Assembly (NCBI RefSeq): GCF_035917235.1
Contig: NZ_CP108423.1
Location: 2,855,001-2,919,000, forward strand
Direction: 5' to 3'
DNA from: Streptomyces sp. NBC_01294
GTDB taxonomy: Bacteria > Actinomycetota > Actinomycetes > Streptomycetales > Streptomycetaceae
Length of the DNA stretch: 64,000 bases
The notes under the pieces were generated by a model that made no database searches, had not been told where the DNA came from, and worked only from the letters and a program-made list of their open reading frames with translations. Positions within the stretch are counted from its first letter, which is position 1. Each line of letters begins with the position of its first letter. The translations under genes and the position numbers were made by a program. Below are positions 42,643 to 51,595 of this stretch, one piece after another.

Positions 42643-44574
42643 ATGGCCCAAGTGGAACGGCAGCAGTGGGACGTGGTGGTGGTCGGCGCGGGCGGCGCCG
42701 GACTGCGGGCCGCGATCGAGGCCCGCGAGCGCGGTGCCCGTACGGCCGTGATCTGCAAGTCCCTCTTCGGCAAGGCCCACACGGTGATGGCGGAGGGCGG
42801 GATCGCCGCCTCGATGGGCAACGTCAACGAGGGCGACAACTGGCAGGTGCACTTCCGCGACACGATGCGCGGGGGCAAGTTCCTCAACCAGTGGCGGATG
42901 GCGGAGCTCCACGCGAAGGAGGCCCCGGACCGGGTCTGGGAGCTGGAGACCTGGGGCGCGCTCTTCGACCGCACGCCCGACGGGAAGATCTCGCAGCGCA
43001 ACTTCGGCGGGCACGAGTACCCGCGTCTCGCGCACGTCGGCGACCGCACCGGCCTGGAGCTGATCCGCACCCTCCAGCAGAAGATCGTCGCCCTCCAGCA
43101 GGAGGACTTCAAGGAGTACGGGGACTACGAGGCCCGGCTCAAGGTCTTCCAGGAGTGCACGGTCACCAGGGTCTTGCAGGACCGCGGCTCCCCCGACGGG
43201 CAGCGGGTCTCGGGGACCTTCTGCTACGAACGCGAGTCCGGCCGCTTCTTCGTGCTGGAGGCCCCGGCGGTCGTCCTCGCGACGGGCGGGATCGGCAAGT
43301 CCTTCAAGACCACGTCCAACTCCTGGGAGTACACGGGCGACGGTCACGCGCTGGCCCTGCTCGCGGGCGCGCCCCTGCTGAACATGGAGTTCGTGCAGTT
43401 CCACCCGACCGGCATGGTCTGGCCCCCGTCGGTGAAGGGCATCCTCGTCACCGAGTCGGTGCGCGGTGACGGCGGGGTGCTGCGCAACTCCGAGGGCAAG
43501 CGGTTCATGTTCGACTACATCCCCGACGTCTTCAAGGAGAAGTACGCCCAGTCGGAGGAGGAGGGCGACCGCTGGTACGAGGATCCGGACCGCAACCGGC
43601 GTCCTCCCGAGCTGCTGCCGCGCGACGAGGTGGCGCGGGCCATCAACTCCGAGGTGAAGGCCGGCCGCGGCTCCCCGCACGGCGGGGTCTTCCTCGACGT
43701 GTCCACCCGGATGCCGGCCGAGAAGATCAAGCGGCGACTCCCGTCGATGTACCACCAGTTCAAGGAGCTGGCGGACGTGGACATCACCGCGGAGCCGATG
43801 GAGGTGGGCCCGACCTGCCACTACGTGATGGGCGGAATCGCCGTCGACTCCGAGACCGCGGCCACCGTCGGGGTCCCGGGACTGTTCGCGGCGGGCGAGG
43901 TCGCGGGCGGGATGCACGGCTCGAACCGGCTCGGCGGGAACTCCCTGTCCGACCTGCTGGTCTTCGGGCGGCGGGCCGGACTGCACGCGGCGGAACTCGC
44001 CTCCGTGCCCGGCCCGCGCCCGGAGGTCTCCCAGGCCGAGATCGACGCGGCGGCCGAGGAGGCGCTGGCCCCCTTCCACGCCGTCGAGGGCGCGGAGAAC
44101 CCGTACACCCTGCACCAGGAACTCCAGACGACCATGAACGACCTCGTCGGGATCATCCGGCGCGAGGGCGAGATGGCCGAGGCGCTGGAGAAGCTCGCGA
44201 CCCTGCGGCTGCGGGCCTCGCGGGCCGGTGTCGAGGGGCACCGGCAGTTCAACCCGGGCTGGCACCTCGCCCTGGACCTGCGGAACATGCTGCTGGTCAG
44301 CGAGTGCGTGGCCCGCGCGGCCCTGGAGCGCACCGAGAGCCGGGGCGGGCACACCCGCGAGGACTGCCCGGCGATGGAGCGGAGCTGGCGCCCCGTGAAC
44401 CTGCTCTGCCGGCCGGTGACCGACTCCGGCGGAAACCTGCCTCCGGCGGACCCCGCGGCCGACCGGATCGCCCTGGTGCGGACCCGCACCGAACCCATCC
44501 GCCCCGACCTGCTCGCGCTGTTCGACAAGGAAGAGCTGGTCAAGTACCTCGCCGAAGAGGAGCTCTACGAATGA
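42643..44574 (+). CDS. sdhA: Succinate dehydrogenase flavoprotein subunit
   Basis: 643 residues, the length of mycobacterial Rv0248c. FAD-binding Rossmann VVVVGAGGAGLRAAIEA (11-27) and the covalent-FAD His46 in LFGKAHTVMAEGG are present. Substrate residues lie in MEFVQFHPTGM and in TESVRGDGGVLRN, with the catalytic Arg region PHGGVFLDVSTR and CHYVMGGI. The end has the helical domain with ESRGGHTREDCP. It oxidises succinate to fumarate and passes electrons to the Fe-S subunit, whose start overlaps its stop as ATGA. Fumarate reductase use is also possible from sequence alone. Confidence 0.96.
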   Translation: MAQVERQQWDVVVVGAGGAGLRAAIEARERGARTAVICKSLFGKAHTVMAEGGIAASMGNVNEGDNWQVHFRDTMRGGKFLNQWRMAELHAKEAPDRVWELETWGALFDRTPDGKISQRNFGGHEYPRLAHVGDRTGLELIRTLQQKIVALQQEDFKEYGDYEARLKVFQECTVTRVLQDRGSPDGQRVSGTFCYERESGRFFVLEAPAVVLATGGIGKSFKTTSNSWEYTGDGHALALLAGAPLLNMEFVQFHPTGMVWPPSVKGILVTESVRGDGGVLRNSEGKRFMFDYIPDVFKEKYAQSEEEGDRWYEDPDRNRRPPELLPRDEVARAINSEVKAGRGSPHGGVFLDVSTRMPAEKIKRRLPSMYHQFKELADVDITAEPMEVGPTCHYVMGGIAVDSETAATVGVPGLFAAGEVAGGMHGSNRLGGNSLSDLLVFGRRAGLHAAELASVPGPRPEVSQAEIDAAAEEALAPFHAVEGAENPYTLHQELQTTMNDLVGIIRREGEMAEALEKLATLRLRASRAGVEGHRQFNPGWHLALDLRNMLLVSECVARAALERTESRGGHTREDCPAMERSWRPVNLLCRPVTDSGGNLPPADPAADRIALVRTRTEPIRPDLLALFDKEELVKYLAEEELYE

Positions 44575-45347
44575 GTACGTACGACGCGAGCTTCCGGGTC
44601 TGGCGGGGCGACGCGGAGGGCGGGGAACTGCGGGACTTCACGGTCGAGGTGAACGACGGCGAGGTGGTCCTGGACATCGTCCACCGGCTCCAGGCCACCC
44701 AGGCCTCGGACCTGGCGGTGCGCTGGAACTGCAAGGCGGGCAAGTGCGGCTCGTGCAGCGCGGAGATCAACGGCCGGCCGCGGCTGCTGTGCATGACGCG
44801 CATGTCGACCTTCGATCCGTCCGAGACGATCACGATCACCCCGCTGCGGGCCTTCCCGGTCGTCCGCGACCTGGTGACGGACGTGTCCTTCAACTACGCC
44901 AAGGCGCGGGAGGTCCCGGCCTTCGTGCCGCCGGAGGGAGTGCCCGCGGGCGCGTACCGGATGCAGCAGATCGACGTGGAGCGCTCCCAGGAGTTCCGCA
45001 AGTGCATCGAGTGCTTCCTGTGCCAGGACACCTGCCACGTGGTGCGTGACCACGAGGAGAACAAGGTCGCCTTCGCCGGTCCGCGCTTCCTGATGCGGGT
45101 GGCGGAGCTGGACATGCACCCGCTGGACGCGGCCGCGGAGGCGGGCCTGGACCGCAAGCGCACCGCGCAGGACGAGCACGGGCTCGGCTACTGCAACATC
45201 ACCAAGTGCTGCACGGAGGTCTGCCCCGAGGGCATCAAGATCACCGACAATGCGCTGATCCCGCTGAAGGAGCGGGCGGTGGACCGCAAGTACGACCCGC
45301 TGGTGTGGCTGGGGAGCAGGATCCGGCGCCGTTCCGATCCCGCATAG
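44571..45347 (+). CDS. sdhB: Succinate dehydrogenase iron-sulfur subunit
   Basis: 258 residues from the ATG overlapping the sdhA stop; the longer frame upstream is a shadow. The [2Fe-2S] ligands are C54, C59, C62 and C74 in CKAGKCGSCSAEINGRPRLLC-like order. The C-terminal ferredoxin domain has C145, C148, C151 and C155 (CIECFLCQDTC), and the second group C208, C213/C214 and C218 (CNITKCCTEVCPEG), giving [4Fe-4S] and [3Fe-4S]-type clusters. It carries electrons from FAD to the membrane anchor. A strong hairpin closes the operon. Confidence 0.96.
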   Translation: MSTYDASFRVWRGDAEGGELRDFTVEVNDGEVVLDIVHRLQATQASDLAVRWNCKAGKCGSCSAEINGRPRLLCMTRMSTFDPSETITITPLRAFPVVRDLVTDVSFNYAKAREVPAFVPPEGVPAGAYRMQQIDVERSQEFRKCIECFLCQDTCHVVRDHEENKVAFAGPRFLMRVAELDMHPLDAAAEAGLDRKRTAQDEHGLGYCNITKCCTEVCPEGIKITDNALIPLKERAVDRKYDPLVWLGSRIRRRSDPA

Positions 45348-45376
45348 CCCGTCCGCGGCGGACCATGCCCCCGCTG

Positions 45377-45413
45377 CCCGGGCTCACGGCGGTCGCCCTG
45401 CCGTGAGCCCGGG
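45377..45413. terminator. Bidirectional terminator after sdhB
   Basis: A perfect 14-bp inverted repeat (45377-45390 and 45400-45413) with a 9-base loop between convergent genes, 29 bases after the sdhB stop. Confidence 0.88.
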
Positions 45414-45429
45414 GCGGCGGGCCGGTGCC

Positions 45430-45669
45430 TCAGTGCCCGGAGTGGTCGATGACGTTGCCGTTGGAGCAGTTGTTGGCGTGGTCGCCCACCCAGTCGCCGA
45501 GGACGGGGACCACGGCCACCTCCTGGAGGCAGACGGCGGCCGCGGTGAAGTTCCAGTTGTTGGCCGCGTTCACCCCGCCGCCGAAGTTGCTGTCGTTGTC
45601 GGCGTGGGCCGGCGCGGCGAGGCTGAGGGCGGCCACGGTGAGCGCGGCGGCAGAGATGATCTTCTGCAT
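45430..45669 (-). CDS. Small secreted protein with two cysteines
   Basis: 79 residues from MQKIISAAALTVAALSLAAPAHA, a textbook signal peptide cleaved after AHA. The mature protein (about 56 residues) is Asn/Gly/Val rich: DNDSNFGGGVNAANNWNFTA, AVCLQEVAVVPVLGDWV, NNCSNGNVIDHSGH. Two cysteines could form one disulfide. Size and composition recall small surface-active or developmental proteins of Streptomyces, but it lacks the chaplin consensus. The first 11 codons of the longer open frame are unlikely to be used. Function unknown. Confidence 0.78.
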   Translation of the reverse strand: MQKIISAAALTVAALSLAAPAHADNDSNFGGGVNAANNWNFTAAAVCLQEVAVVPVLGDWVGDHANNCSNGNVIDHSGH

Positions 45670-45717
45670 GACCTGCCAACGACCGGGGTCGGCGCAGGTC
45701 ACTGGTGATCACTCCGG

Positions 45718-47889
45718 GTGCGGAGCCGGAAACGCCCCCATAATCTCCCAAATGTGATTCCGCTGAGATGCAGGCCGCGAAGCAGGATCTTCGTACGGGC
45801 CGGGCTCGCCCTCTCCGCCGCGCTGCTGGCGGTCGGCGGCTGGGCCGTACCCGGGGCGCAGCCCGCGTGGGCCGAGGATCCCGTCGTCCTGTCCCAGCAA
45901 GGCCAGATCACCGACCGCGTCGGCGCGCTGGGCGACCGACGGCCCGCCGTCGCCGCCGCGCTCGACAAGCTGTACGCCGACCGGCGGATCCAGCTCTTCG
46001 TGGCCTACGTACAGGACTTCTCCGGGCGCTCCGCCCAGAGCTGGGCCGACGCCACCGCGCAGCGCAACGGCCTCGGCCAGGACGACCTGCTGCTGGCGGT
46101 GGCGACCGGCGACCGCCAGTACGCCTATTCGGCCGACGTCGACTCCGGTTTCACCGAACAGCAGCTGGCCGCCGTCGCACGGACCGCCATCGAGCCGGCC
46201 CTGAAGCAGAACGACTGGGCGGGAGCCGCGATCGGCGCGGCGAACGGCTACAACGCCGTCCTCGGCGGGCAGCCCGTTCCCGTGCCGGCCATCACCCCCG
46301 GCCCGGCCGACCCCGGCGGCGGGGCGAGCGGAGCGGACGGGGCCGGGGACTTCGTGCTCCCGGTCGTCGCGGTGGGTGCGGCCGGGGCGCTCGCGGCGTA
46401 CGCGTACACCCGCCGCAAGCGCAAGGGAGCGGGCGCCGCCGGCCGCGGCACGACGACCGGACCGGGCTGGCCCGAAGGGGCGCCGGACCGACTGGCCCTG
46501 CCGGAACTGGACGGCAGGGCCAAGACCCTGCTGGTGCAGACCGACGACGCCGTCCGCACCAGCACCGAGGAACTCGGCTTCGCCTCCGCCCAGTTCGGCG
46601 ACGAGGCGGTCCGCCCCTTCACCGCGGCCGTGGAGTACGCGCAGGGCGAGCTGACGCACGCCTTCCGGCTGCGCCAGCAGCTCGACGACGCCTACCCGGA
46701 GGACGACGCGACCCGGCGCCGGATGCTGGACGAGATCGTCGCCCGCTGCACCGAGGCGAACCGGCGGCTCGACGCCGAATCGGCGGCCTTCGACCGGCTG
46801 CGGGACCTGGAGAAGAACGCCCCGCAGGCCCTGGCGACCGTGGAGGAGCGCTACCTGGACCTGACCGGGCGCGCCACCATCACCGAGGCGACCTTGACCG
46901 CGCTGGCGCGGCGGTACGCGGACTCCGCGTCCGCGCCCGTCGCCTCCAACCCCGAACAGGCCAAGGACCGGCTGCTGTTCACGGCGACCAACCTGGGCCT
47001 GGCCCACGCGGCCCTCGACGCCGGCGAGAACGGCACGGCGGCCGTGCGCGTACGGGCCGCCGAGGGCGCCGTGGACCAGGCGGCGACCCTGCTGGACGCG
47101 GTGGAGCGGCGGGCGCAGGAGCTGGCGGAGGCGGCCGGGAAGCTGCCGGGCGCGCTGACCGAGACGGAGACCGACCTCGCGGACGCCCGCGGGCTGCTCA
47201 CCGGCACCGCGGAGGGCACCTCGACGGCGGATCTGCGCGGGCGGATCGGCCGGGCCGAGGCCGTACTGGCCGGCGTACGGCAGGAGGAGGCGACCGGGCG
47301 GTACGACCCGATCGACGCCCTGCGGCGGGTCGAGGAGGCCGACGCGGCCCTCGACGAGGCACTGGCCGGGGCGCGGGAGCGGGAGTCGGGCCGGCAGCGG
47401 GCGGCGAGCCTGCTCGACCAGGCCATGCTCGCGGCGCGCAGCGCGATCGGCGCGGCGACCGACTACATCACCACCACCCGGGGCGCGGTGGGCAGCCAGG
47501 CCCGCACCCGGCTCGCGGAGGCGGGCCGGCACCTGGAGCGGGCGGTGTCCCTGGCGACGGCCGACCCGGCGGGCGCGCTGGCGGAGGCCCAGCGGGCGGA
47601 TGCGCTGGCGCGGCAGGCGCAGGAGCTGGCGGAGCAGGACGTACGGGCGTTCCAGGACCCGTACGCGGGCAGGCGCGCGGGCGGCGGCCAGGGCGGCGCG
47701 GTGCTCGGCGGGATCATCCTCGGCGAGATCCTGCGGGGCGGGCTGGGCGGGGGCGGCTTCGGCCGGGGCGGAGGCGGGGGCGGGGGCGGGGGCTTCGGAG
47801 GCGGCTTCGGGGGCGGCGGGGGCAGCGGTCCCGGTTCCTTCGGCGGCGGCGCGACCCGCGGCCGCATGGGCGGTGGCGGCCGCTTCTGA
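45718..47889 (+). CDS. TPM-domain membrane protein with glycine-rich tail
   Basis: Up to 723 residues; a GTG at 45754 would give 711 and neither has a clear Shine-Dalgarno sequence. Signal peptide near 20-52 (RAGLALSAALLAVGGWAVPG, AWAED). The TPM domain covers about 60-185 (ITDRVGALGDRRPAVAAALD, IQLFVAYVQDFSG, LLAVATGDRQYAYSAD). One membrane helix lies near 217-237 (DFVLPVVAVGAAGALAAYAY). A long cytosolic helical region (about 270-660) carries many Ala/Glu/Arg heptads, then a Gly-rich tail that is almost pure Gly/Phe/Arg/Ser. It is followed 55 bases later by pspA. This fits a membrane-stress module in which TPM and PspA interact, as proposed for related gene pairs. Confidence 0.85.
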   Translation: MRSRKRPHNLPNVIPLRCRPRSRIFVRAGLALSAALLAVGGWAVPGAQPAWAEDPVVLSQQGQITDRVGALGDRRPAVAAALDKLYADRRIQLFVAYVQDFSGRSAQSWADATAQRNGLGQDDLLLAVATGDRQYAYSADVDSGFTEQQLAAVARTAIEPALKQNDWAGAAIGAANGYNAVLGGQPVPVPAITPGPADPGGGASGADGAGDFVLPVVAVGAAGALAAYAYTRRKRKGAGAAGRGTTTGPGWPEGAPDRLALPELDGRAKTLLVQTDDAVRTSTEELGFASAQFGDEAVRPFTAAVEYAQGELTHAFRLRQQLDDAYPEDDATRRRMLDEIVARCTEANRRLDAESAAFDRLRDLEKNAPQALATVEERYLDLTGRATITEATLTALARRYADSASAPVASNPEQAKDRLLFTATNLGLAHAALDAGENGTAAVRVRAAEGAVDQAATLLDAVERRAQELAEAAGKLPGALTETETDLADARGLLTGTAEGTSTADLRGRIGRAEAVLAGVRQEEATGRYDPIDALRRVEEADAALDEALAGARERESGRQRAASLLDQAMLAARSAIGAATDYITTTRGAVGSQARTRLAEAGRHLERAVSLATADPAGALAEAQRADALARQAQELAEQDVRAFQDPYAGRRAGGGQGGAVLGGIILGEILRGGLGGGGFGRGGGGGGGGGFGGGFGGGGGSGPGSFGGGATRGRMGGGGRF

Positions 47890-47944
47890 ACCGCACCGCG
47901 GGTCCCCGCACCGACCGACCAGCCCTCACCAGGAGAGACCGACC

Positions 47945-48664
47945 ATGAGCAAGCAGACCATCCTCGGCCGCGTCACCCAGCTCGCCAAGGCCAACATCAA
48001 CGCGCTGCTGGACCAGGCGGAGGACCCGCAGAAGATGCTGGACCAGCTGATCCGCGACTACACGAACAACATCTCGGAGGCGGAGCAGGCCGTCGCGACG
48101 ACGATCGGCAACCTCCGGATGCTGGAGGCGGACCACAAGGAGGACGTGGAGGCGGCCGCCGAGTGGGGCGGCAAGGCCCTGGCGGCGAGCAGGAAGGCGG
48201 ACGAACTGCGGGCGGCGGGGGCGACGGCGGAGGCGGACAGGTTCGACAACCTCGCGAAGGTGGCGCTGGGCCGGCAGATGCAGTCGGAGAAGGAGGCGAA
48301 GACGGCGGAGCCGACGATCGCCGCCCAGACGACGGTCGTCGACAAGCTCAAGTCGGGCCTGGATTCGATGAAGAACAAGCTGACCGAGCTGCAGGCGAAG
48401 CGCGACGAGCTGGTGGCCCGGGCGAAGACCGCGCAGGCGCAGAACACGATGCTGGACGCGGTGAAGAACATCGACGTGATGGACCCGACGAGCGACCTCA
48501 ACCGGTTCGAGGAGAAGGTGCGGCGGGAGGAGGCGATGGCGCTGGGCAAGCAGGAACTGGCCGCGTCCTCCCTGGACGCGCAGTTCGAGTCCCTCGACGA
48601 CCTGGGCAAGACCTCGGAAATCGAGGCCCGCCTGGCGGCACTCAAACAACATCACGCCGTGTAG
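47945..48664 (+). CDS. pspA: PspA/IM30 (Vipp1) family membrane-stress protein
   Basis: 239 residues from the ATG at 47945 with AGGAGAG before it; the longer frame is a shadow of the TPM gene. N-terminal amphipathic helix (MSKQTILGRVTQLAKANINA) followed by the DQAEDPQKMLDQLIRDY signature, then long coiled-coil helices to the end. The family polymerises into ESCRT-III-like rods and rings that support damaged membranes. Downstream of the TPM gene it is probably co-transcribed. The segment YTNNISEAEQAVATTIGNL and the short C-terminus are typical of actinobacterial PspA. Confidence 0.93.
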   Translation: MSKQTILGRVTQLAKANINALLDQAEDPQKMLDQLIRDYTNNISEAEQAVATTIGNLRMLEADHKEDVEAAAEWGGKALAASRKADELRAAGATAEADRFDNLAKVALGRQMQSEKEAKTAEPTIAAQTTVVDKLKSGLDSMKNKLTELQAKRDELVARAKTAQAQNTMLDAVKNIDVMDPTSDLNRFEEKVRREEAMALGKQELAASSLDAQFESLDDLGKTSEIEARLAALKQHHAV

Positions 48665-48666
48665 CC

Positions 48667-48708
48667 AAACGCCGGGCGGGGCTGGAAAATCCAGCCCCGC
48701 CGGCGTTT
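48667..48708. terminator. Terminator after pspA
   Basis: A 19-bp stem with one bulged G (48667-48686 and 48690-48708), loop AAA, starting 3 bases after the pspA stop. The right arm is the start of the dispersed GC-rich repeat (GCCGGCGTTT), so the repeat serves as part of a terminator. It lies between convergent genes. Confidence 0.85.
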
Positions 48709-48720
48709 GAGGCGATCTTT

Positions 48721-48768
48721 CAGCCCCGCCGGCGTTTGAGGCGCGGGGTCCGGGTCGGAGCCCCGGGG
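48721..48768. repeat. Dispersed GC-rich repeat, forward copy
   Basis: Forward copy with the core GCCCCGCCGGCGTTTGAGGC followed by GCGGGGTCCGGG and an inverted GGAGCCCCGG. It lies just after the terminator and 10 bases before the end of the phosphatase gene. Confidence 0.8.
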
Positions 48769-48777
48769 CGGCGGCGG

Positions 48778-51396
48778 TCAGCCGTACATGTTCAGCAGTT
48801 GCTCCGCCGTGAACTCCGCGACCGCCTCCACCGCCGCACCGGGCAACGGCAGCTCGAACCACACCGTCTTGCCCCGGTGGGTCCGCCGAGTGCCCCACCC
48901 GGCCGACAGCATGCCCACCAGCTGCAACCCCCGACCGCCCTCGTCCGTGTCCCGCGCCCGCCGCCGCCGCGGCTGCACCAGGTTCGCGTCCCACACCTCG
49001 CACACCAGGGTCCGGTCCAGCAGCAGCCGCAGCCGGATCTCGCCCTCCCCGTACCGCAACGCGTTGGTGACGAGCTCGCTGACCAGCAGTTCCGTGGTGT
49101 CCAGCAGCCCCTCCAGGCCCCACGCCGGCAGCTTCGTGCGGGCCAGCTCCCGCGCCCGCCCCACCGACCGGGCCTCGCGCGGCAGCTGCCAGTCCCCGAC
49201 CGCGTCCACCGGCAGCCCCTGCACGCGCGCCATCAGCAGGGCGATGTCGTCCTCGCCGTGCCGGGTGTCGAGCGTGTTCAGCACGTGGTCACAGACGTCC
49301 TCCAGGGGGCGGACCGGGTCCGCGAGGGCCTCGCGCAGCCCGCGCAGGCCCTCCTCCAGCGGATGGTCCCGGGACTCCACGAGCCCGTCGGTGTAAAGGG
49401 CCAGCAGGGCGCCCTCGGGCAGATCCACCTCGACCTCCTCGAAGGGCTCCCCGCCCACGCCCAGCGGCATCCCGGGCGGCACCTCCAGCAGCAGCGCGGG
49501 CCTCGGCCTCCCGGCCTCGTCCGGCGGTTCGACCAGCACGGGCGGCATGTGGCCCGCGTTGGCGATCGTGCAGCGCCGCGTCACCGGGTCGTAGACCGCG
49601 TACACGCAGGTGGCGAGGTAGACCTCCGAGCGGTCCGCGTCGCGCGAGTGCAGGGCCGCCCGCGAGGCCTGCTGGGAGCCGCCGGGGGCGCCGAGCCCCC
49701 GGGCGATCTCGTCCAGCGCGGTCAGCACCTCCGCCGGTTCGAGGTCCAGCAGCGCGAGGGTCCGTACGGCGGTCCGCAGTTCCCCCATGGCGACGGCCGC
49801 CCGCAGCCCCCGGCCCATGACGTCGCCGACGACCAGCGCCGTGCGGTGCCCGGGCAGCTCGATGACGTCGAACCAGTCGCCGCCGACCTCCGTCGCCGCG
49901 TTCCCGGGCAGGTACCGGCAGGCGATGTCCAGGCCCGCCGCCTCCGGGTCGCCGGGCGGCAGCAGGCTGCGCTGCAGTATCAGGGCCCGCTCGTGCTCGC
50001 GCCGGTACAGCCGCGCGTTGTCGATGCAGACGGCGGCCCGTGCGGCCAGTTCCACGGCCACGGCCCGGTCGCGCTCGCCGAAGGGTTCGCTGCCCTTCGT
50101 ACGGGAGAACTGCGCGAGCCCGACCACCGTGTCGTGGGCGACCATCGGCACGACCAGCGTGGACTGTACGAGGTCCTCCGGTCCGCCGCCCTCGATCAGC
50201 CGCGGCCGGGCCGTGCGCAGGGCGAGCGCGCCCGGTGAGGCCGCCGGGTACCGGTGGATGTCGCCGACGGAGACCAGCGCGCCCGGTCCGGACAGCGGGG
50301 CGTCCGAGACGGCGGAGGAGAAGGCCACCCGGCGCAGGGCCGCGGAGGGCGTCCGCGCCGGGCCCTGGCCGGGCAGGCTGGGCACTCCCGGGCCCTGCGG
50401 CCGGGCGGGCCGGTCGTCGTCGCCGAGCAGCAGCCCCTGGTAGAGGTCGACGGCGGCCAGGTCGCAGAAGCCGGGGACGGTGACGTCGAGGAGCTCCCGG
50501 GCGGTGGTCTCCAGGTCGAGGGAGTTTCCGATGCGGTGCCCGGCCTCGTTGAGGAGGGCGAGGTTGCGCCGGACCCCGGCGGCCTCGCGGGCGGCGAGGT
50601 GGCGGCGGGTGACGTCGGTGCCGATGCCGGCGACGCCGATGGGGCGGCCGCTGCCGCCGTGGACGCGGTAGAGGTTGATGGACCAGTGCCGGTTCTCCCG
50701 GCTGCCGGGGGTGGCGCCGGTGATCCGCAGGTCGGTGACCGACTCCCCGGTGTCCAGTACCCGGCGCAGGGCGTCGGCCATCCGGTCGGCCTCGTGCGCC
50801 GGCAGGTAGTCGTGCACGGTCCGGCCCCGGTGCTCCTCGGCGGCGCCCCCGAAGACGCTGGCGAACCTGCGGTTGGCCCGCTGCACGGTGAGGTCCGTCC
50901 CGAAGAGCAGGAAACCGAAAGGAGATTGGCCGAATATGGCCTGTGAAGCCGCGAGGTCGGATTCGATCCGCCGCAGCGCGCGCACGTCGACGACGACGCA
51001 CAGTGCGGCCCGCTCGGCGGTCTCGGTCTGGGTGGGCATCACATAGATCTCGGCCACACCGTGCGCGCCGTCGCCGCCGGGGATCCGGAAGGGGATCAGG
51101 CCCGTCCACTCCTTGCCGTCGAGGATCTCGGCGACCTTCCGGTGCGCGTCGGGGCGCAGCTCGGGCGGCATGAACGCGTCGACCGGGTCGCGACCCACGG
51201 TCTGGGCGGCCGTCAGTCCGAACAGTTCCTCGGCGCGCAGGCTCCACTGGTCGATGTAGCCGTCGGGCCCGATCGAGAAAGAAGCGACCTTTATGTAGTC
51301 ATATATCGAGCCAGGCGGACTGCTGTGCCACAGGGCGTCGTGCCATGTCTCGCGCGGCACGTTGGCCTGATGTGCCTGCGCAGGTATTTCGCTCAC
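48778..51396 (-). CDS. PAS-PAS-GAF-SpoIIE phosphatase-HATPase regulator
   Basis: 872 residues, soluble. Two PAS domains (about 35-150, with YIDQWSLRAEELFGLTAAQT; and 155-275, with FGFLLFGTDLTVQRANRRFA). A GAF domain covers about 285-470. The PP2C-type SpoIIE phosphatase (about 510-720) has metal Asps in EVGGDWFDVIEL, VVGDVMGRGLRAA and ALYTDGLVESR. A C-terminal RsbW-like HATPase (about 745-860) has LLVSELVTNALRYGEGEI and DEGGRGLQLVGML. Such proteins sense small molecules or redox and control sigma factors through anti-anti-sigma dephosphorylation. The fused kinase-like domain could both phosphorylate and dephosphorylate the same partner. A related HATPase lies next upstream. Confidence 0.92.
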   Translation of the reverse strand: MSEIPAQAHQANVPRETWHDALWHSSPPGSIYDYIKVASFSIGPDGYIDQWSLRAEELFGLTAAQTVGRDPVDAFMPPELRPDAHRKVAEILDGKEWTGLIPFRIPGGDGAHGVAEIYVMPTQTETAERAALCVVVDVRALRRIESDLAASQAIFGQSPFGFLLFGTDLTVQRANRRFASVFGGAAEEHRGRTVHDYLPAHEADRMADALRRVLDTGESVTDLRITGATPGSRENRHWSINLYRVHGGSGRPIGVAGIGTDVTRRHLAAREAAGVRRNLALLNEAGHRIGNSLDLETTARELLDVTVPGFCDLAAVDLYQGLLLGDDDRPARPQGPGVPSLPGQGPARTPSAALRRVAFSSAVSDAPLSGPGALVSVGDIHRYPAASPGALALRTARPRLIEGGGPEDLVQSTLVVPMVAHDTVVGLAQFSRTKGSEPFGERDRAVAVELAARAAVCIDNARLYRREHERALILQRSLLPPGDPEAAGLDIACRYLPGNAATEVGGDWFDVIELPGHRTALVVGDVMGRGLRAAVAMGELRTAVRTLALLDLEPAEVLTALDEIARGLGAPGGSQQASRAALHSRDADRSEVYLATCVYAVYDPVTRRCTIANAGHMPPVLVEPPDEAGRPRPALLLEVPPGMPLGVGGEPFEEVEVDLPEGALLALYTDGLVESRDHPLEEGLRGLREALADPVRPLEDVCDHVLNTLDTRHGEDDIALLMARVQGLPVDAVGDWQLPREARSVGRARELARTKLPAWGLEGLLDTTELLVSELVTNALRYGEGEIRLRLLLDRTLVCEVWDANLVQPRRRRARDTDEGGRGLQLVGMLSAGWGTRRTHRGKTVWFELPLPGAAVEAVAEFTAEQLLNMYG

Positions 51397-51595
51397 GCGA
51401 CCGTCCCCTCCAGCTCACCGCAACCGGACCGGCCATGACGGCAGTATTCAGCACCACGGGCCCGGACGGCACGGCGTTCACGATCACAGCACGGTCTCGA
51501 TGATTTCGAGCCATGTCGTGTGATCTCCCCCGGACTCCTCCCCCAGCTGCCGCCGAGGGGTGCCCCCGAGGGGTTCCCCGTCACCGTTCACCTTG

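Noticed and set aside
42619..44352. Long open frame on the minus strand over sdhA
   Set aside because: It is antisense to a gene with clear motifs, and its translation is an Arg/Val/Leu-rich shadow typical of high-GC third positions.
45709..47532. Long minus-strand frame over the TPM gene
   Set aside because: Low-complexity Gly/Arg translation without motifs, antisense to a convincing gene.
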